Origin: Palsa-513 sp036510225
GTDB taxonomy: Bacteria; Actinomycetota; Thermoleophilia; Solirubrobacterales; Solirubrobacteraceae
DNA length: 64,000 nt
Assembly: GCA_036510225.1 (NCBI GenBank)
Contig: DATCEH010000092.1
Location: 1 to 64,000, forward strand
Direction: 5' to 3'
In this document: positions 22,556 to 31,065 of the stretch, in pieces
Numbering within the stretch: position 1 is the first letter of the stretch
Layout of the letters: each line of letters opens with the position of its first letter
Notes under the pieces: generated by a model
What the model was told of the DNA's origin: nothing
The model's database searches: none
The model's input: only the letters and a program-made list of their open reading frames with translations
Position numbers and translations under genes: made by a program

Positions 22556-24210
22556 TGCTCTCCGCCCTGATCTGGCTGCCACTCGCGACGGCGCTCGCCG
22601 GTTCGCTGGCCGGCGCGCTGAGCGGCACCCGGGACCAGACCGGCTGGGCCGCGCTGGTCGGCGCGCTCGGATCGCTGGCCCTGGCGATCGCCCTGATCGT
22701 CGGCTACGACGGACACACCGGACAGCTCCAGCACGTCACCGACGTCACCTGGATCGCGTCGCTCGGGATCCATTACAAGATCGGCGTCGACGGGCTGAAC
22801 CTCTTCCTGATCGGCCTGGCGACCCTGCTCTTCGCGATCACGCTGGTCGCGGCGAACCTCCGCAAGTGGGAGAAGCCGCACCTCTTCTACTTCCACATCG
22901 GCCTCGCCGAGTCGGCCGTGCTCGGGGCCTTCCTCGCCCAGGACCTCGCCCTGTTCGTGGCCTTCTTCGACCTGATGCTGATCCCGTTCTACTTCCTGAC
23001 CGGCGTCTGGGGCGGCGCGGACCGGGTCCGGGCTACGACGAAGCTCGTGATCTACACGCTGGTCGGCTCGCTCCTGATGCTGGCCGCGGCGATCGCGACG
23101 GCCGTGCTCACGGCGCACGACTCCGGCCACGCCCTGAGCTTCGTCTTCTCAGACCTGCGGGCAGCCCCCCTGCCGGTCGGCTCGCAGGACTGGATCTTCC
23201 TCTGCTTCGCGGCGGCCTTCCTCGTCAAGATGCCGGCCTTCCCGCTCCACGGGTGGATGCCCGACGGGTACCGGGCGATGCCGATCGAGGTGCTGATGGT
23301 CTTCAGCGGCGTGCTCTCGAAGGTCGGGGCGTACGGCTTCCTGCGGATCGTCCTGCCGCTCTTCCCGGGCGCGTCGGCCCACTTCCAGACGGTGCTCCTC
23401 GTGATCGGGCTCGCGTCGATCCTCTACGGGTCGGCGATGGCCTTCACCCAGACCAACGTCCGTCTGATCGCCGGCTACTCGTCTGTCGCCCAACTCGGCT
23501 TCATCACGATCGGGATCTTCTCGTTGACGCCACAGGGCACCCAGGGGGCGCTCCTCCAGATGGTCAACCACGGGCTCGTCGTCGCGCCGCTGCTGTTCAT
23601 CATCGGCCTGCTCGCGGCCCGGGCCGGCGGGTCTGAGGACATCCGCGAGATGGGCGGGATCGCGATCCGCGCGCCGGTCCTCGCGACGCTCTTCCTCGTG
23701 ATCGCCCTCGCCACCCTGGCGATCCCCGGGTCGGGGAACTTCGCCGGCGAGTTCCTGATCCTGCTGGGCGTCTTCGACAGCAAGATCGTCTTCGCGATCG
23801 TCGCCTTCGCCGGCGTCGTGATGGCCGCCGTCTACATGCTGCGGATGTACATCCGCTCGATGCACAACCGGACCGGTCCGGGCGTCGAGTCGCGTGAGCT
23901 GCGGCTGATCGACGGGCTCGTCCTCGCGCCGTTCGTCGCGGCGATCCTGCTCTTCGCGCTCTACCCCCAGCTCGAGCTCCACCGGGCCGAGAAGTCGGTG
24001 ACCGGGACGGTGGCCGGCGCCGAGGCGATCGCCGCGCCGGCGGCCCCCCAGGTGGCCGGCGTACCCACCACGGAGGCGCCCGTCGTCGGGCGCGCCACGA
24101 ACATCCAGCGGGCGTCCGGCGGCTGGGTGGCCTCCGGATCGGGCGTGCCGGTCCCCGCCTACCGGGCGCTCCACACGACCGGCAACGAGGCCACGGTGAC
24201 CTTCAAGTGA
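22555..24210 (+). CDS. nuoM: NADH-quinone oxidoreductase subunit M
   Basis: This 551-residue antiporter-like membrane subunit has the signature AFLVKMPAFPLHGWMPDGYR and GVLSKVGAYGFLRI. It pumps protons together with NuoL and NuoN. ATG at 22555 overlaps the nuoL TGA by one base (TGATG). The last about 70 residues form a hydrophilic Ala/Gly tail, longer than usual. It overlaps nuoN by 4 bp. Confidence 0.96.
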   Translation: MLSALIWLPLATALAGSLAGALSGTRDQTGWAALVGALGSLALAIALIVGYDGHTGQLQHVTDVTWIASLGIHYKIGVDGLNLFLIGLATLLFAITLVAANLRKWEKPHLFYFHIGLAESAVLGAFLAQDLALFVAFFDLMLIPFYFLTGVWGGADRVRATTKLVIYTLVGSLLMLAAAIATAVLTAHDSGHALSFVFSDLRAAPLPVGSQDWIFLCFAAAFLVKMPAFPLHGWMPDGYRAMPIEVLMVFSGVLSKVGAYGFLRIVLPLFPGASAHFQTVLLVIGLASILYGSAMAFTQTNVRLIAGYSSVAQLGFITIGIFSLTPQGTQGALLQMVNHGLVVAPLLFIIGLLAARAGGSEDIREMGGIAIRAPVLATLFLVIALATLAIPGSGNFAGEFLILLGVFDSKIVFAIVAFAGVVMAAVYMLRMYIRSMHNRTGPGVESRELRLIDGLVLAPFVAAILLFALYPQLELHRAEKSVTGTVAGAEAIAAPAAPQVAGVPTTEAPVVGRATNIQRASGGWVASGSGVPVPAYRALHTTGNEATVTFK

Positions 24211-25754
24211 ACGTCGTCGCCGCGTCTGGCGCGCCCTCGCTGAAGGGGCCCCACGTCGACTTCGCCGCGCTCGGGCCGATCGAGGCGCTGCTGGTCGGCT
24301 CGATCGTCGTCCTGATGCTCGGTCTGCTGCGCTCGCGCCGGATCCGCCACGACGTGATCCCCCTGATCACGCTGATCACGCTGGCCGTGACGATCGGCCT
24401 GACGATCTGGCAGTGGCACGACGACAAGCCGGTGATCGCCGGGGCGATGAGCATCGACGGGCTCTCGCTGGTCCTGACGCTGGTGATCGCAAGCGCCGGC
24501 GTCGCTGCGACGCTGCTCTCCTGGCGGGCCCTCGCCCCGCGTGAGGCCGCCCACGGCGAGTACTACGCCCTGCTGCTCGGCTCGATGGCCGGAATGCTCG
24601 TGCTGATCGCGGCGACCAACCTCGTGACCCTGTTCGTCGGGCTCGAGCTCCTGTCGATCCCCCTCTACGTGCTGTGTGCGACCGAGCTCCACCGGGCGAG
24701 CTCGCTCGAGGCCGGGCTCAAGTACCTGGTCGTCGGGTCGGTCGGCTCGGCCACCCTGCTCTACGGGCTGGCCCTGATCTACGGGGCGACCGGCCAGACG
24801 AGCTTCTCCGGGATCGCCGCGTCGCTGCACGCCGGCGGGGCGTCCGACCCGCTCCTGTTGACGGGGATCGCGCTCGGCGTGACCGGGCTCTGCTTCAAGG
24901 CGTCGGTCGCCCCGTTCCACCAGTGGACGCCCGACGTCTACGAGGGCGCGCCGACGCCGATCACGGCCTTCATGGCCGTGGCGACCAAGGCCGCGGCCTT
25001 CGGCGTCCTCCTGCGGCTCTTCGACGTCGGCCTGATCGCCGACCACGCGAGCTGGGGGCCGGCGCTCGCCGGGCTGGCTGCCGTGACGATCGTCGTCGGC
25101 AACGTCGGCGCGCTGGGCCAGTCGTCGCTCAAGCGGATGCTCGCGTACTCCTCGGTCGCCCAGGCCGGCTACATGCTGGCCGGCGTCGTCGTCGCGACCC
25201 AGCTCGGCGTCCGGGCGACGGTCCTCTACCTCGTCACCTACCTGCTGATGAACGTGGCGGCCTTCGCGGTGATCATCGCGCGGGAACGGGAGACGACCTT
25301 CGGCGATGACATCGAGTCGCTCGCCGGACTCGGGGCCGAGCGACCGGTCCTGGCCTGGTCGATGACGATCGCGATGCTCTCGCTCGCCGGGATCCCCGCG
25401 ACGGCCGGCTTCATCGGCAAGGTCTACCTGATCCAGGCGGCCGTCGACGGGAGCTACGCGTGGCTGGCCGTCGTGATCGTGCTCGGGTCGGCCGTCTCCC
25501 TCGCCTACTACCTGCGGGTTCTCGCGGCGATCTGGATGTGGAGCGCTCCGTCGCTCGGCAGGCTCGGCCGCCCGGCGATCGCCGGCGGCTCACCCGAGGC
25601 CCCGGTCGTCCCGGCGCCGGCCCGCGGACGCCATCCCGAGGTCGCCCTCGTCGCGGTGCTGGGCGCCGCCGGCAGCCTGTTCTTCGGGATCATCCCCCAG
25701 CCGCTGTTCGACCTCGTACACGGCGCCGGCAGCGCGCTCAGCGGCCTGCTGTAG
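24207..25754 (+). CDS. nuoN: NADH-quinone oxidoreductase subunit N
   Basis: This 515-residue antiporter-like membrane subunit is the last gene of the operon. SVAPFHQWTPDVYEGAPTPI carries the conserved Lys/His region (with FKAS just before), and SSLKRMLAYSSVAQAGYML is diagnostic. GTG overlaps the nuoM stop as GTGA. It is convergent with a long surface-protein gene 24 bp away, and no clear terminator hairpin lies between them. Confidence 0.96.
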   Translation: MNVVAASGAPSLKGPHVDFAALGPIEALLVGSIVVLMLGLLRSRRIRHDVIPLITLITLAVTIGLTIWQWHDDKPVIAGAMSIDGLSLVLTLVIASAGVAATLLSWRALAPREAAHGEYYALLLGSMAGMLVLIAATNLVTLFVGLELLSIPLYVLCATELHRASSLEAGLKYLVVGSVGSATLLYGLALIYGATGQTSFSGIAASLHAGGASDPLLLTGIALGVTGLCFKASVAPFHQWTPDVYEGAPTPITAFMAVATKAAAFGVLLRLFDVGLIADHASWGPALAGLAAVTIVVGNVGALGQSSLKRMLAYSSVAQAGYMLAGVVVATQLGVRATVLYLVTYLLMNVAAFAVIIARERETTFGDDIESLAGLGAERPVLAWSMTIAMLSLAGIPATAGFIGKVYLIQAAVDGSYAWLAVVIVLGSAVSLAYYLRVLAAIWMWSAPSLGRLGRPAIAGGSPEAPVVPAPARGRHPEVALVAVLGAAGSLFFGIIPQPLFDLVHGAGSALSGLL

Positions 25755-25778
25755 CTCGGCCGTGGAGTGTCCCGAACG

Positions 25779-28532
25779 TCAGAGCATGAACACGAGCAGC
25801 GAATAGACACGCGATGTGCTCGACGCGAAGAAGTAGCCGGACACGTTGGAAGCCCCGCCCGTGTAGGTCGCGACGATCGAATAGTTCCCGGCGGGCCCCG
25901 CAGGCGTCTCGCACGTCGCCGTCACCGGACGCACCGTCGCGTTGTCGAGCGGAAGTCCCGTGCACCCGGGTATCGGGGTCCCGTTGGACGTGAAGGAGAC
26001 GGTTCCGGTCGGGTTCCCCATCCCCTTCGGGAGCGCGATGCTGGCGGTAAGCGTCAGCAACTCGGCGGGGAAGGCCAGCTGACCGCCGCTCGCCGTCAGC
26101 GTCGTCGTCGTCGGCTCGATCACGCCGACTCCCTGTGAGAAGGAGGGCGACGTGCTGCCGTCGAAGACGTACGGGGCGACGCTCGACACGCCACCCGAAT
26201 ACGTCGCGACGATCGAGTGCGTCCCCGCCGCAAGCGCCGACGTCGTGCACGTGGCCGTGACCGGGCGGACCGTCACGTCATTCAACGGCTGCGCCGTGCA
26301 CCCCGCGATCGGCAGGCCATCCGCAGTGAACGCGACGGTCCCCGACGGGTTGCCCATCCCGTGGGCGATCGCGATGCTCGCCGTGAACGTGACCGGGACT
26401 CCCGTCGTCTGCGGTGAGCGGCTCGACGTCACGCTCGTCACGGTGGGCTCGTGGATCAGCACGCTCTGCGTGAGGGCGGGCGACGCGCTGAGGTCGAAGA
26501 AGTACCCGCTGACGTTCGACGCGCCGCCCGAATACGTCGCGACGATCGAATGCGTCCCCGCCGACAGCGCCGACGTCGTACACGTGGCCGTGGCCGGGCG
26601 AACCGTCACGTCATTCAACGGCTGCGCCGCGCACCCCGCGATCGCGACGCCGTCCGAGCTGAACGAGACCGTCCCCGACGGGTTGCCCATCCCGTGGGCG
26701 ATCGCGATGCTCGCCGTGAACGTCACCGGCGAGCCCACCGCGGCCGGCGAACCACTTGACGTGACGCTCGTCACCGTCGGCTCATGGATCAGCACGGTCT
26801 GCGGGATCTTCCCCGACTCGCTGCCGTCCACGAAGTACGGGTAGACGCTCGACGGACCACCCGAATACGTCGCGACGATCAAATGCGTCCCGGCCGACAG
26901 CGCCGAAGTCGTACACGTCGCGGTCACCGGGCGAACCGTCACGTCGTTCAACGGCTGCGCCGCGCACCCCGCAATCGTCACGCCGTCCGAGCTGAACGAC
27001 ACCGTTCCCGACGGAACGCCCACCCCATTCGCGATCGCGATCCTCGCCGTGAACTTCACCGGCGAGCCGAACGCGGCGGACGGCGACGCATTCGACGACA
27101 CGGCCGTCAACGACGGGTCGTGAATCAGCACGCTCTGGGAGATCGCCGGCGACGCGCTGGGGTCGAAGAAGTAACCGGCCACGTTCGACGCGCCACCCGA
27201 ATACGTCGCGACGATCGAATGCGTCCCCCCCAACAGCGCCGAAGTCGTACACGTGGCCGTCACCGGGCGGACCGTCACGTCGTTCAACGGCTGCGCCGCG
27301 CACCCCGCGATCGCCACGCCGTCCGAGGTGAACGAGACCGTCCCCGAAGGATCGCCCATCCCCTGGGCGATCGAGATGCTCGCCGTGAACGTCACCGGCG
27401 ACCCGGCCGCGGCCGGCGAACCGCTCGAGGCGACGGTCGTCACAGTCGGCTCGTCGATCGTAGGCGTGATCACCGATGCCGTGTCGCTGCCCTGATCGGC
27501 GACGTACACGAGGTGGTCGGCAGGATCGACCGCGACGCCCGCCGGGTTGTTTCCGACCGGGACCGTCGTGATCACGGCCGCGGTCGCGCCGTCGATCACC
27601 GACACCGAGGCGTCGTTGAAGTTCGGCACGTAGACGGTGTCTGTCCCCGGGTCGACCGACGGCGCCGCCGGGCCGCTCCCGACGGGAATCGTCGCGATCG
27701 CGTGGTTCCCGGCGAGGCTCACCACGGAGACGGCGTTGATGTCCTGATCGACCACGTAGACCGTCCGGGTCGGAACGTCGAGTGCGAGGAACCGCGGACC
27801 ATCGCCGACACCCACGTTGTGGGTGACGGTCTGGGTCGCGAGATCGACGATCTGCATGGTGTCGGCGCTGATGTTGGCGACGTACGCCGTGTTCGTCGCC
27901 GGGTCCATCGCGATCCCGATCGGGTCGCCGCCGACCGTGATCGTCGCGCTGACCGTGTTCGTCGCGCCGCTGATCACCGAGATCGTCCCGTCACTCGAGT
28001 TCGTCACGTAGGCGTCGCCGGTCGCCGAGTCGACGGCGACCGCGTGCTGTCCGGCTCCGACCGGCACAAGCGCGGCGACTGTGCCTTTCGCAAGATCGAG
28101 CACCGACGCATCCTGCGCGCCGAGGTTCGCGACATATGCCGTGTCAGTCGAAGGGTCCACCGCGATCGACTCAGGGGCCGTCGGGCCTCCGATCGGGATC
28201 GTCGCGACTACTGCGTTCGAGGCTTCGTCGATCGCGGAGACGGTGTTGGCATTGATGTTCGCGGTGTACGCGAGTCCAGTGGCCGAGTCGACCGCGACGC
28301 CAAAGGGCCCGGCGTCGACGGGGATCGTCGCGCTCACCGCGTACCTCGCCGACGCGCTGGCCGCGGCCGGCAACGCGACGACGCCCAGCGTCGCGCCGAC
28401 CAGCGCGAGCGTGGCACGCACGGCCATGCGACGGCGACCGGAGCAAACGCGGCCGACCAGAGATGTGACCGCCGGATAGCGAGACGGGACGCCGGCGATC
28501 GGTCGAGCGGCGCGAGAGGTCAACGGTGTCAT
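25779..28532 (-). CDS. Secreted YVTN beta-propeller and Ig-like repeat protein
   Basis: This 917-residue exported protein has a long N-terminal signal with hydrophobic core ATLALVGATLGVVALPAAAS. A seven- or eight-bladed YVTN-type propeller (about 60-375; blades such as AVDSATGDAYVTNSSDGTIS) is followed by five Big_3-like Ig domains of about 111 residues. Each Ig domain has a Cys pair, as in IAGCAAQPLNDVTV followed by TATCTTS. No sortase motif or membrane anchor is seen at the C-terminus. ATG at 28532 has GGAG 6 nt upstream. Such proteins act in adhesion or matrix binding, but the ligand is unknown. Confidence 0.88.
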   Translation of the reverse strand: MTPLTSRAARPIAGVPSRYPAVTSLVGRVCSGRRRMAVRATLALVGATLGVVALPAAASASARYAVSATIPVDAGPFGVAVDSATGLAYTANINANTVSAIDEASNAVVATIPIGGPTAPESIAVDPSTDTAYVANLGAQDASVLDLAKGTVAALVPVGAGQHAVAVDSATGDAYVTNSSDGTISVISGATNTVSATITVGGDPIGIAMDPATNTAYVANISADTMQIVDLATQTVTHNVGVGDGPRFLALDVPTRTVYVVDQDINAVSVVSLAGNHAIATIPVGSGPAAPSVDPGTDTVYVPNFNDASVSVIDGATAAVITTVPVGNNPAGVAVDPADHLVYVADQGSDTASVITPTIDEPTVTTVASSGSPAAAGSPVTFTASISIAQGMGDPSGTVSFTSDGVAIAGCAAQPLNDVTVRPVTATCTTSALLGGTHSIVATYSGGASNVAGYFFDPSASPAISQSVLIHDPSLTAVSSNASPSAAFGSPVKFTARIAIANGVGVPSGTVSFSSDGVTIAGCAAQPLNDVTVRPVTATCTTSALSAGTHLIVATYSGGPSSVYPYFVDGSESGKIPQTVLIHEPTVTSVTSSGSPAAVGSPVTFTASIAIAHGMGNPSGTVSFSSDGVAIAGCAAQPLNDVTVRPATATCTTSALSAGTHSIVATYSGGASNVSGYFFDLSASPALTQSVLIHEPTVTSVTSSRSPQTTGVPVTFTASIAIAHGMGNPSGTVAFTADGLPIAGCTAQPLNDVTVRPVTATCTTSALAAGTHSIVATYSGGVSSVAPYVFDGSTSPSFSQGVGVIEPTTTTLTASGGQLAFPAELLTLTASIALPKGMGNPTGTVSFTSNGTPIPGCTGLPLDNATVRPVTATCETPAGPAGNYSIVATYTGGASNVSGYFFASSTSRVYSLLVFML
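25860..27430 (-). repeat. 333-bp repeats encoding the Ig-like domains
   Basis: CCCGAATACGTCGCGACGAT recurs at 26194, 26527, 26860 and 27196, a period of 333-336 bp equal to one 111-112-residue Ig domain, with a weaker fifth copy near 25860. Blocks of near-identical DNA between repeats make recombination and domain-number change likely. Confidence 0.85.
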
Positions 28533-28637
28533 GAGAGGCTCCGGTTGGAGGGGAACGGCCGTTCAACAGGACGTGTGAGCGACGAGACATCGACGCCACG
28601 CCGTGGAGCGAGCGACGCCGCCGTCCCCCGAGCGCAA

Positions 28638-28725
28638 CTGACACTGTGTCGCTCCGCGACGCGACGATACCATTGTCTGACACCAGCCGTCTTCCACGGG
28701 CGCCGGTTTTCGATTTTGGTGTCAG
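28638..28725. promoter_or_regulatory. Repeated CTGACAC motifs upstream of thyX
   Basis: CTGACAC occurs at 28638 (followed by tGTGTC, making GACACtGTGTC) and at 28677 (CTGACACCA), and inverted as TGGTGTCAG at 28717-28725. The last two form a 9-bp inverted repeat with a 31-nt spacer. The stretch is visibly richer in A/T than its surroundings and lies between two divergent genes, so it is a candidate regulator site. Confidence 0.35.
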
Positions 28726-28831
28726 CGAATGCGAGCTCACACGCCCGGCAGACCGGACCGTGCGCGTCGCGACCCACGCGCCGGCCCCGCGGCGGCGCCC
28801 CGTCCGGCGCGCTGGCTAGGATCGCCGGCCC

Positions 28832-29620
28832 GTGCACGAGACCATCCCCAGCGTCTTCCTGATCGCCCGCCCGTCCCTCGTCGTCGAGGGCCTGCGCGGC
28901 TACCTGGCCGACGTCGGCGGCGAGACGTGGCTCGAGCGCCGCCTCGAGGAGGCCGGCGGCGAGCCGAACCCGGGTGAGCTGCTCTGCGAGTTCGGCGGCC
29001 GGGCCTGCTACCGCAGCTGGGAGCCCGGGCTCAACCCGAACGTCACCCGCGTGCGGACCGACCGGCGCGAGTACTTCGCCAACCTCCTCCAGAGCGGTCA
29101 CGGCAGCGTGCTCGAGCACGCCGGCTACAGCTTCGCCTTTCGCAACGTCAGCCGGGTCTTCACCCACGAGCTCGTCCGCCACCGGGCAGGCTCGGCCTTC
29201 AGCCAGGAGAGCCTCCGCTACGTCCGCCTGACCGACATCGGCTTCCGCGTCCCCCCGGCCCTCGAGCCGGTCCGCGATCAGGTCCTCAGCATCGTCGAGC
29301 AGCTCGAGGAGTTCCAGCTGACGGCGGCCGCCGCGCTGGGGATCGATGCCGAGGGGGTCCCCTTCCACGTCAAGAAGGAGGCCACCTCCGCGTTGCGCCG
29401 GCTCGCCCCGATCGGCCTGAGCACGGACATCATCTGGAGCGCGAACCTCCGGACGCTGCGCCACGTGATCGAGATGCGCACCGCCGACGGGGCCGAGGAG
29501 GAGCTCCGGCTCGTCTTCGACGCGGTCGCCCGCCTGATGCTCGACGAGGCTCCGCTGATCTTCCAGGACTTCGCCCGAGACGACGCCGGAGCCTGGGTCC
29601 CGACCACCAGGAAGGTCTGA
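28832..29620 (+). CDS. thyX: Flavin-dependent thymidylate synthase
   Basis: This 262-residue enzyme methylates dUMP using methylene-tetrahydrofolate, FAD and NADPH. The ThyX signature appears as RHRAGSAFSQESLRY, with QSGHGSVLEHAGYSFAF before it. The standard motif is RHRX7S. Here eight residues lie between RHR and the Ser of SLRY, a one-residue-longer variant. GTG at 28832 lies 9 nt after TAGGAT (28817-28822), so the transcript is nearly leaderless. Thymidylate supply may link with dcd at 48.6 kb. No thyA is in the window. Confidence 0.93.
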   Translation: MHETIPSVFLIARPSLVVEGLRGYLADVGGETWLERRLEEAGGEPNPGELLCEFGGRACYRSWEPGLNPNVTRVRTDRREYFANLLQSGHGSVLEHAGYSFAFRNVSRVFTHELVRHRAGSAFSQESLRYVRLTDIGFRVPPALEPVRDQVLSIVEQLEEFQLTAAAALGIDAEGVPFHVKKEATSALRRLAPIGLSTDIIWSANLRTLRHVIEMRTADGAEEELRLVFDAVARLMLDEAPLIFQDFARDDAGAWVPTTRKV

Positions 29621-29655
29621 CAACCGCGGGCCGCGCGAGCTAGACTGGCGGCGCG

Positions 29656-31065
29656 ATGGACGGCAAGCCGGACCGCCGGGCCGGCGGGCGATCAGGACTG
29701 CGAGCGGGGGTCGCGTGGGCGGCGACCCTGGCGGTCTGCCTCGTGATGCCGGGCGCCGCCGGCGCCGAGGTCGTCACGATCGGGACGCCGACCGCCAAGT
29801 TCATCGCCGGCCAGAGCACCGCCGGCTGCAACTGCAGCCAGTACCAGCTGACCGCCCCGGCCGGCTTCACCGAGACCGCGCCGGCCGACGGCGTGATCAT
29901 CGACTGGCGCGTGATCGGCGCCGGCACGCTCACACTCGAGGCGCTCCGCACCGCCGCAGACGGCAGCCTCTCGATCGTCGGCGAGAGCGGCGGCCAGACG
30001 TCGGCCGGCGGCTCCGCCCTCCCCGTCCACATCCCCGTCCTCGCCGGCGACTCGGTCGGCGTCCACCTGTCGGGATCGAACCCCAAGGTCTACAACAGCG
30101 GCCCGCAGGCCGGCGGGACGATCGGCGAGGCCGCGCCCGACGTCCCGGCGACGTCTCCCGTCCTCCAGACGCCCGGCGGGACGCTCGACCTCAACGCCGA
30201 CATCGCGATCACGCCGGTCGTCACAGGCGTCTCGCCGAGCTCCGGACCGCCCGGCGGGGCGACCGTCGTGACGATCACCGGGCAGTACCTCGACGGCTCG
30301 ACCGCCGTCAGGTTCGGCGCGCTCAACGCGAGCTCGTTCACCGTGATCTCGCCGACCCAGATCATCGCCTCCGCGCCGATCCAGCCGCTCGGGACGGTCG
30401 ACGACGTCAGGGTCAGCGGTCCCGGCGCGGCGAGCGCGATCTCAGCCGCCGACCAGTACACCTACGTCGCGCCGGGCGGCCAGCAGGGCGTGAACGCGAA
30501 CGGCCAGACGCCGATCGGCAGCCCCGGGGACGGCGGGACGCCGGGGCTCGTGCTCTCCCCGCTGTCGCTGAGCGCGAGTTACTTCCTCGCCGCCCCGTCG
30601 GGCGCGAGCATCGCCAGGACCGCGACCGGCACGACCCTCACCTACTCCGTGTCCGCCCCGGCCACGACGACCTTCGTGATCCAGAAGGTCCTCGCCGGCC
30701 GCCTCCTCCCGGCCAACTCGAACGGCGTCCGCGAGTGCGTCGCCCCCAACAAGGCGACCGTCCCGATCAAGCTGCCCGCCTGCCCGCGCTACGCCAGCCT
30801 GACCACCCACCTGACCCACCGTGGCCCGTCCGGGCGCAACGTCGTCCACCTCACCGGCCGGCTCGCCGGCCACGCCCTCGCCGCCGGGTCCTACCGCCTG
30901 CTGGCGAGCGCGGCGTCGACCGCGACGCCGACCCTGGTCTCCGCGTCGGTCACCCACGCCTTCCACATCCTCAGCGCGCGGGCTCCGGCCAAGCCGACCA
31001 CCAAGCCCAAGGCCCACGCCGCACTCCCGAGCAACGGGTCCGGCGCGTCGAGCGCGCCGGCCTAG
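29656..31065 (+). CDS. Secreted protein with an IPT/TIG domain
   Basis: This 469-residue exported protein has a signal peptide ending near AGA (VCLVMPGAAGAEV). A Cys-containing beta domain (STAGCNCSQYQLTAPAGF) comes first. An IPT/TIG Ig-like domain (VTGVSPSSGPPGGATVVTIT) lies near 190-275, and a C-terminal beta region ends in a Lys/Pro/Ala-rich tail. The ATG follows TAGACT (29641-29646) by 9 nt. It overlaps the convergent acyl-CoA synthetase gene by 4 bp. The function is unknown; adhesion or envelope is likely. Confidence 0.78.
   Translation: MDGKPDRRAGGRSGLRAGVAWAATLAVCLVMPGAAGAEVVTIGTPTAKFIAGQSTAGCNCSQYQLTAPAGFTETAPADGVIIDWRVIGAGTLTLEALRTAADGSLSIVGESGGQTSAGGSALPVHIPVLAGDSVGVHLSGSNPKVYNSGPQAGGTIGEAAPDVPATSPVLQTPGGTLDLNADIAITPVVTGVSPSSGPPGGATVVTITGQYLDGSTAVRFGALNASSFTVISPTQIIASAPIQPLGTVDDVRVSGPGAASAISAADQYTYVAPGGQQGVNANGQTPIGSPGDGGTPGLVLSPLSLSASYFLAAPSGASIARTATGTTLTYSVSAPATTTFVIQKVLAGRLLPANSNGVRECVAPNKATVPIKLPACPRYASLTTHLTHRGPSGRNVVHLTGRLAGHALAAGSYRLLASAASTATPTLVSASVTHAFHILSARAPAKPTTKPKAHAALPSNGSGASSAPA

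Noticed and set aside
25860..27430. CRISPR-like array
   Set aside because: The regular repeats in this region have 333-bp spacing and lie within one open frame encoding Ig domains. No short direct repeats with unique spacers or cas genes are present anywhere.
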